64,000 nt of DNA, taken from Chloroflexota bacterium (GTDB lineage: Bacteria > Chloroflexota > Anaerolineae > Anaerolineales > Villigracilaceae). Positions 59,463 to 64,000 of this stretch are shown piece after piece. The notes beneath the pieces are model-generated. The model saw only the letters and a program-made list of their open reading frames with translations, searched no databases and was not told where the DNA came from. The stretch is from positions 434,001 to 498,000 of the forward strand of contig JAIOOU010000003.1 in the NCBI GenBank assembly GCA_021414245.1, read 5' to 3'. Position 1 is the first letter of the stretch. Each line of letters opens with the position of its first letter. The position numbers were made by a program, and so were the translations under genes.

Positions 59463-60998
59463 TTAATCAGATGCAGCAAGCACGGCTTTCGCCATGTTTT
59501 GCACAGATATTGTACCCATTTCCTTGAGAATTCGTTCGGTTGTTAAGCGAGCGGAAAGCAGGACAATCGGGAGGCCGGTTCCAGGGTGGGTGGAGGCGCC
59601 GGCAAAGTACAGGTTCTTATATTTGTTGTGGCGATTGTGTGGACGCAGATATCCAACCTGCCAGAAATTATGACTCAAGCCGAAAGCGGAGCCGTTCACC
59701 AGATTGAAGCGTTCTTTCCATGTTTTGGGCTGATACACGATCTCGAACTTGATGTGACTCTCCAGGTCGGTTGCCCCCATTTCCTTTCCGAGGCGGTTCA
59801 ACACGGTTTGGCGGGCCCGCTTGACGAGTGCGTCCCAATCCTGGCTGCTGCGTGCATCCAGGTGACCGACAGGCATGAGGACGTATAAAGTATCCTGGCC
59901 TTCCGGGCCGGCGGCAGGGTCAGTCCGCTTGGGTGCGTGCACATAAAAGGAGGGGATTTCGGGCAGGGTGTGCTCATTGAAGATCTTCTCAAAGGAGGCT
60001 TTGTAATCGCCGCCCAGAAAAACATTATGGTGTGCGATCTGGGGATATTCCTTGTCCACGCCCCAATAGAACATGATCGTGGAGCAGGTATAGAGTTTAT
60101 CCTCGATGAGTTTGCGGGCTTCTGCCCGATCAGGGAGCAGTTGATCATAAATATATGGAAGGTCCGCGTTGCCGACGAATAGATCTGCGTGGAACTGGCG
60201 GCCGTCTTCAAGTTCTGCGCCGATAACTTTTGACCTATCCACATGCAGGCGTTTGACCGGCGCGTTGAAAATGAATTTCACGCCAAGTTTTTCAGCCAGG
60301 GCCGTCAGCGCCAGGATGCCGGCGTACATGCCGCCCATCGGATACCAAACCCCTTCAGCCAGTTCAGTGTATTGCAATAGGGAGTAGGTGGCGGGTGCGT
60401 CATACGGACTGAGGCCCAGATACATGTTTTGGAAAGTGAAGGCGGCCTTTAATCGTTCGTCCTTAAAGAAGCGGCCTGTGTTGCGGTAATGTTTGTCAAG
60501 GGCCTTGAGCTTGAAGATCAGGGGCAGGTTGGAGAGACTGAAATATTCGAAGATATTGAAGAAGTTACGCCCCACGAATTTCTCAAGCGAGATCTTGTAG
60601 TGCCGGCTGCCTTCCGCAATGTAGTTCAGAAAACCTGTAAAGGCGGTCTTTTCCACCTTTTCCAGCTGACTTTGCATCTTGCCAATATCGGAAGTGAGTT
60701 CGAGCTGCAAGCCGTCGTCGAAGCGGACCTTGTAGGTCGGGTCAATACGACGCAGGTCGATATGGTCGCTCATCTTTTCGCCCAGGGAGGCAAAGGTCTC
60801 CTCCCAAACCTCGGGCATGAGAAACAGGGTCGGGCCGATATCGAAACGGTGTCCGTCTTTGATGATCTGATTGCAGCGGCCGCCCGGAGTGTCATTCTTT
60901 TCCAGTACGGTCACATCGTATCCATTTTTTGCCAGTCGGGCGGCAGTGGCGATTCCGCCGATACCTGCGCCAATGATTAAGGCAGTTTGTTTTTGCAT
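59463..60998 (-). CDS. crtI: Phytoene desaturase
   Basis: 511 residues, AAGGAG upstream. FAD-binding ALIIGAGIGGIATAARLAKN at the start, then EKNDTPGGRCNQI; the CrtI family C-terminal block has TGLPIVLLSARLTTERIL and GASTHPGTG. It desaturates phytoene stepwise to lycopene. It is the first gene of the long minus-strand operon and diverges from crtB. Confidence 0.95.
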   Translation of the reverse strand: MQKQTALIIGAGIGGIATAARLAKNGYDVTVLEKNDTPGGRCNQIIKDGHRFDIGPTLFLMPEVWEETFASLGEKMSDHIDLRRIDPTYKVRFDDGLQLELTSDIGKMQSQLEKVEKTAFTGFLNYIAEGSRHYKISLEKFVGRNFFNIFEYFSLSNLPLIFKLKALDKHYRNTGRFFKDERLKAAFTFQNMYLGLSPYDAPATYSLLQYTELAEGVWYPMGGMYAGILALTALAEKLGVKFIFNAPVKRLHVDRSKVIGAELEDGRQFHADLFVGNADLPYIYDQLLPDRAEARKLIEDKLYTCSTIMFYWGVDKEYPQIAHHNVFLGGDYKASFEKIFNEHTLPEIPSFYVHAPKRTDPAAGPEGQDTLYVLMPVGHLDARSSQDWDALVKRARQTVLNRLGKEMGATDLESHIKFEIVYQPKTWKERFNLVNGSAFGLSHNFWQVGYLRPHNRHNKYKNLYFAGASTHPGTGLPIVLLSARLTTERILKEMGTISVQNMAKAVLAASD

Positions 60999-61032
60999 GT
61001 TTTCTCCTTGATTGCGCTAAGACAATAAATTC

Positions 61033-61060
61033 ATTATATCTCTTGTCTACTATTTGTCAA
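61033..61060 (-). promoter_or_regulatory. crtI promoter (consensus sigma-70)
   Basis: On the minus strand TTGACA (61060-61055), a 16-base spacer and TATAAT (61038-61033). The -35 lies in the left arm of the shared inverted repeat. Confidence 0.85.
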
Positions 61061-61100
61061 GGTTTATTTAAATATTCCTTTGCAAAACCTTGACAAATAG
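61050..61100. promoter_or_regulatory. Inverted repeat, candidate CarH operator region
   Basis: Perfect 16-base arms CTATTTGTCAAGGTTT (61050-61065) and AAACCTTGACAAATAG (61085-61100) contain both -35 boxes. TTGACAAATAG is followed in register by TAGACAAGAGA on the crtI side, a spacing of 11 bases as in CarH direct-repeat operators. Confidence 0.75.
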
Positions 61101-61117
61101 GATAAATCCTGTAAAAT
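61090..61117 (+). promoter_or_regulatory. crtB promoter
   Basis: TTGACA (61090-61095), a 16-base spacer, TAAAAT (61112-61117), about 50 bp before the crtB ATG. Confidence 0.8.
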
Positions 61118-61167
61118 ACCCCTACGAAAGCAAAGTCAACCAAAAGAGAATGACGCAGGAGAACAAT

Positions 61168-62115
61168 ATGCAAGTACAGGCGAACTGGGAAAATCAACTT
61201 CTTGACCTCGCAGGTCACATTCAACACCCGTCCACCCGGCCTTTTTTTTCATATTGGGCTGGCGACGCGGCCTTGCGCAAGGCCTATCAACAGGCTTCGC
61301 TGATCACGGCCCAACACAGTAAATCCTTTCATTTTGCATCCGGTTTACTCCCGGAGGAAAAGCGCTCGGCAGCCCGGGCCTTATACGCCTTCTGCCGTAC
61401 GGTTGATGACATTGTGGATGAAGTTGAGTTAAAGAAAGACCGGGATTTTGAGCTGGATTATTGGAGGAATGTGGTTCAAACCGCTTCCAGTCCGACCGAT
61501 GACCTGATTGCCTCCGCCTGGGCGGATACGCTCATCCGATACCATATTCCGCGTCATTATGCCCTGCAGTTGATCGACGGTGTGGCCCGTGACCTTTCCC
61601 AATCCCGCTACCAGACCTTTGACGATCTCGCCACATATTGTTACGGGGTGGCTTCCACGGTCGGGTTGATGAGCATGTATATTGTCGGTTTTGAGGGTCA
61701 CGAAGCCGTTTCGTACGCGATCAAGCTGGGCGTGGCTCTGCAAATGACCAATATTTTGCGCGACGTGGGGGAGGACTACCGCAACGGACGCTTATATCTG
61801 CCCCGTGAAGAACTCGTCTTTTACGGAATTGATGAGGCCGATATCGCGGCTGGCAGGGTAACCGAACACTGGCGCCGCTTTATGAAATTCCAGATCGACC
61901 GGACCCGCCAACTGTACCGGGAATCCTGGGCCGGGGTCAAAATGCTGGAGCGCGAAGGTCAGCTCGCCATTGGTGCGGCCTCCACTTTTTACAGCGGCAT
62001 CCTGGACGATATTGAAAAACACGATTACAACGTATTTACCCGCCGGGCGAGTCTGTCGGCTTGGGGTAAGGTCAGTCGCATTCCGGGGCTTTGGTTGAAA
62101 ATACGATCGCTCTAA
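61168..62115 (+). CDS. crtB: Phytoene synthase
   Basis: 315 residues from ATG 61168, which has AGGAG 7 bases upstream; the in-frame ATG 18 bases earlier has none. The aspartate-rich motifs are ALYAFCRTVDDIVDEVE and NILRDVGEDYRNGRLYLP, which bind the diphosphates through magnesium. It joins two geranylgeranyl diphosphates into phytoene, the first carotenoid step. It is divergent from crtI under the shared control region. Confidence 0.95.
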   Translation: MQVQANWENQLLDLAGHIQHPSTRPFFSYWAGDAALRKAYQQASLITAQHSKSFHFASGLLPEEKRSAARALYAFCRTVDDIVDEVELKKDRDFELDYWRNVVQTASSPTDDLIASAWADTLIRYHIPRHYALQLIDGVARDLSQSRYQTFDDLATYCYGVASTVGLMSMYIVGFEGHEAVSYAIKLGVALQMTNILRDVGEDYRNGRLYLPREELVFYGIDEADIAAGRVTEHWRRFMKFQIDRTRQLYRESWAGVKMLEREGQLAIGAASTFYSGILDDIEKHDYNVFTRRASLSAWGKVSRIPGLWLKIRSL

Positions 62116-62129
62116 GGGATATGGTTTCC

Positions 62130-62171
62130 AAACCACATTGGGACATTCGCAAGAATGTCCCAATGTGGTTT
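62130..62171 (+). terminator. Perfect 19-bp hairpin after crtB
   Basis: Arms 62130-62148 and 62153-62171 (core ACCACATTGGGACATTC) with loop GCAA. The T run after it is short (TTTAAT). It separates crtB from the hydrolase gene. Confidence 0.7.
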
Positions 62172-62234
62172 AATCAAGAAATGCGGAAGCTGTGGCTTCC
62201 GGGTTTCTTATTTTTGAATTTTTGCGGAGGTCCC

Positions 62235-62864
62235 TTGACAACCCCTGTTCCAGCTCCCCGGCCCGTTCGATTTCTTGCCTTGGGAGATTCGTATACCATT
62301 GGGGAAAGTGTTCCGGAAGGGGAGCGCTGGCCCATTCAACTTTCCGGGATGCTGGCGGAAAAAGGGTTTGCAGCTGATGTCACCATCATTGCCCGTACCG
62401 GCTGGACCACCGCCGAGCTCTGGCAGGGCATCCAGGATAACCCGCCTTCAGGAACTTATGACCTGGTTTCGCTGCTGGTCGGGGTCAATAATCAATATCG
62501 CGGGTATGACCAGACCGAATATCGTGAACAGTTTCGCTTTCTGCTGTCCAGGTCCATTGAGTATGCAGCCGGGAAAAGCAACCATGTGGCCGTCCTGTCC
62601 ATACCGGATTGGGGGGTGACTCCATATGCCGCCGGCCGGGATCGTGCCGGGATCGCTGATGAAATTGATGCCTATAATTCGATTAACCGCGAAGAGACGC
62701 TCTCGATCGGTGCGAATTATTTGGACATTACCCCAGCTTCAAGGGAGGCGGTGGACGATCCCAGCCTGATCGCTGTGGATGGTTTACACCCTTCCGGAAA
62801 AATGTACGCAGCCTGGGCCGGCCAAACCCTGCCCATCGCACTGGATATTTTAAATAAGAAGTAA
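62235..62864 (+). CDS. SGNH/GDSL-type hydrolase
   Basis: 209 residues from TTG 62235, chosen for the GGAGG just upstream; an ATG at 62181 is also in frame and would add a short hydrophobic leader ending in FLNFC, a poor lipobox. Block I is FLALGDSYTIGESV (GDS serine), then LLVGVNNQYRG with Asn (block III), and VDGLHPSGKMYAAW with the D-x-x-H pair. It should be an esterase or lipase acting on an unknown ester. The start codon is the main uncertainty. Confidence 0.85.
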   Translation: MTTPVPAPRPVRFLALGDSYTIGESVPEGERWPIQLSGMLAEKGFAADVTIIARTGWTTAELWQGIQDNPPSGTYDLVSLLVGVNNQYRGYDQTEYREQFRFLLSRSIEYAAGKSNHVAVLSIPDWGVTPYAAGRDRAGIADEIDAYNSINREETLSIGANYLDITPASREAVDDPSLIAVDGLHPSGKMYAAWAGQTLPIALDILNKK

Positions 62865-62880
62865 AATCCTAATACGAGGA

Positions 62881-63288
62881 ATGATGCCAAAAATCAAATC
62901 TGTCAATCATGTAGCCGTCGTTGTGGATGACATGCAAAAATCCCTTGCCTTCTGGCGCGATGCGCTTGGGATCGAACTGCACGAACTGCGGGATGTCCCC
63001 GCCGAAAATTCCCAGGTCGCTTTTTTGCCGATTGCCGGCGCCGAAGTGGAACTGGTCCTGCCAACCACGGACGATTCCGGTATTGCCAAATACCTGGCAA
63101 AACGGGGGCCGGGTATGCATCATATCTGTCTTGAAGTGGATGATATTGCCGGGATGATGTCCCATTTGAAATTAAAGGGTATTCGCCTTATTAATGAGCA
63201 ACCGCGCACGGGTGCAGATGGAAAACAATACGCCTTTATTCACCCCGAATCCACGGGTGGGGTGCTGGTTGAGCTGTATCAGATTTGA
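62881..63288 (+). CDS. mce: Methylmalonyl-CoA epimerase
   Basis: 135 residues, vicinal oxygen chelate fold. KIKSVNHVAVVVDDMQKSLA with the first metal His, the VELVLPT Glu segment, MHHICLEVDDI with the second His, and the closing GGVLVELYQI Glu. It interconverts S- and R-methylmalonyl-CoA for propionate or odd-chain use. The mutase that would follow needs adenosylcobalamin, the same cofactor as CarH. Two adjacent ATG codons (62881, 62884) are possible starts. Confidence 0.9.
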   Translation: MMPKIKSVNHVAVVVDDMQKSLAFWRDALGIELHELRDVPAENSQVAFLPIAGAEVELVLPTTDDSGIAKYLAKRGPGMHHICLEVDDIAGMMSHLKLKGIRLINEQPRTGADGKQYAFIHPESTGGVLVELYQI

Positions 63289-63323
63289 TTTTATTGGTTC
63301 CAAATATTTCCCGGTAGCCTGGC

Positions 63324-64000
63324 ATGCCAGAGAATTTTGATGCAATCTTAAGTAAAGAATGCGGTCTTGTGAAAGACCGGCCTGTTATCGCGGGCGTCTC
63401 CGGTGGGCCGGATAGCCTGTGTTTAATGGAGGTGCTGCGTCAGGCAGGCTATCCCGTGATCGTTGCCCATTTTGACCATCAGCTTCGGGAGGAGTCGGGT
63501 CAGGATGCACGCCTCGTGGAAAAGACCGCCACCCGCCTGATGCTTCCGTCCACCATCGATGGCGCGGATGTACGTGCATACGCCGATCGGGAAAAACTTT
63601 CCCTGGAGGAAGCTGCCCGGAATTTGCGCTATCAATTCCTTTTCAGGCTTGCGCGCGACCATAATGCCCAGGCGGTGGCCGTGGGTCATACTGCGGACGA
63701 TCAGGTTGAAACCATTCTGATGCATTTCCTGCGGGGCAGCGCCCTGACTGGTTTAAAGGGCATGTCCCATCGTTCGATCCTGAAAACATTTGATGCGGAT
63801 ATCCCGCTCGTGCGGCCCCTGCTCAACATGTGGCGCGAGGAAACGGTGGTCTATTGTGCGGTGAATGGCATGCGTCCACATTATGATTCAAGTAATGACT
63901 CCCTGAATTTTCAGCGAAATCGCATCCGGCATCTGTTGATCCCGAATTTGGAGACCTATAATCCGAAGTTTCGTGAGGCTGTCCTGCGCATGTCTGAATC
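63324..64000 (+). CDS. tilS: tRNA(Ile)-lysidine synthase, partial
   Basis: 225 residues visible, cut by the window edge. The ATP-pyrophosphatase loop VSGGPDSLCLMEVL (SGGPDS) and VAHFDHQLREES, NLRYQFLFRLA, VGHTADDQVETILMHFLRGS are the TilS signature. It adds lysine to C34 of tRNA-Ile(CAU), changing reading from AUG to AUA; it is normally essential. It starts 35 bp after mce. Confidence 0.93.
   Translation, partial: MPENFDAILSKECGLVKDRPVIAGVSGGPDSLCLMEVLRQAGYPVIVAHFDHQLREESGQDARLVEKTATRLMLPSTIDGADVRAYADREKLSLEEAARNLRYQFLFRLARDHNAQAVAVGHTADDQVETILMHFLRGSALTGLKGMSHRSILKTFDADIPLVRPLLNMWREETVVYCAVNGMRPHYDSSNDSLNFQRNRIRHLLIPNLETYNPKFREAVLRMSE

Overview
The window looks like a chromosomal piece of a Chloroflexota bacterium, most likely class Anaerolineae. 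This is inferred from the mix of gene families (DUF5666/DUF5667 proteins beside an ECF sigma factor, many short lipoproteins with proline/threonine-rich linkers, TolB-like propeller lipoproteins, a Thermus/Chloroflexi-style light-responsive carotenoid cluster) and not from a marker gene. No rRNA, tRNA, CRISPR array or transposase gene was seen. Codon use is fairly uniform except for an AT-richer GxxExxY gene and a restriction-like island at 40.8-44.5 kb.

Region by region. 1-9.4 kb: a truncated DUF3048 lipoprotein carrying an inserted SdrD-type B domain, a HIT hydrolase, exonuclease VII (xseA, xseB), a DUF212 membrane protein, the lipid II flippase MurJ, a phospholipase-D-fold lipoprotein, and a sigma-factor cassette (DUF5666 lipoprotein, ECF sigma, DUF5667/DUF5666 membrane protein). 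9.5-18.9 kb: an orphan HerA-like ATPase, an NnrU/ICMT-like membrane protein, zinc-ribbon proteins, a TolB-like lipoprotein, a BLUF blue-light sensor, a SUMF1-fold lipoprotein with a cysteine-rich tail and an RRM protein. Several convergent pairs here are separated by near-perfect hairpin terminators.

19.0-40.8 kb: a large plus-strand purine and selenium-metabolism-type catabolic region. It holds an 8-oxoguanine-deaminase-like amidohydrolase, a cupin, adenine deaminase, a GntR/UTRA regulator, a YgeY-like M20 hydrolase, two different carbamoyltransferase paralogues, carbamate kinase, a BMP-type nucleoside/purine ABC importer (four genes) and a xanthine-dehydrogenase-type molybdenum hydroxylase. 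Together these could import and deaminate purines, oxidise them and recover ATP from carbamoyl phosphate. A GntR-like palindrome overlaps the first promoter and a related site precedes the importer.

40.8-44.5 kb: an accessory island with a DUF262-HNH nuclease gene beside an EcoRI-type adenine methyltransferase. It is packed with palindromic repeats, a 21-bp tandem array and a 33-bp direct duplication. Two members of one palindromic family also sit in frame inside the molybdenum hydroxylase gene. 44.5-49.3 kb: threonine synthase, an AI-2E family transporter, a GT2 glycosyltransferase and a MATE exporter.

49.3-62.1 kb: a light-responsive carotenoid locus. Thirteen minus-strand genes (crtI, a CarH-like B12 photoreceptor, small membrane proteins, a peroxiredoxin, an SDR, an MFS exporter, an unknown, photolyase, a DUF3267 protein, a P450 and a fused lycopene cyclase) diverge from crtB. 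They share an intergenic region with two mirror-image promoters on a perfect 16-bp inverted repeat. The peroxiredoxin has an in-frame TGA exactly where the catalytic cysteine belongs, followed by a strong hairpin, so it is a candidate selenoprotein. The window ends with an SGNH hydrolase, methylmalonyl-CoA epimerase and a truncated tilS.
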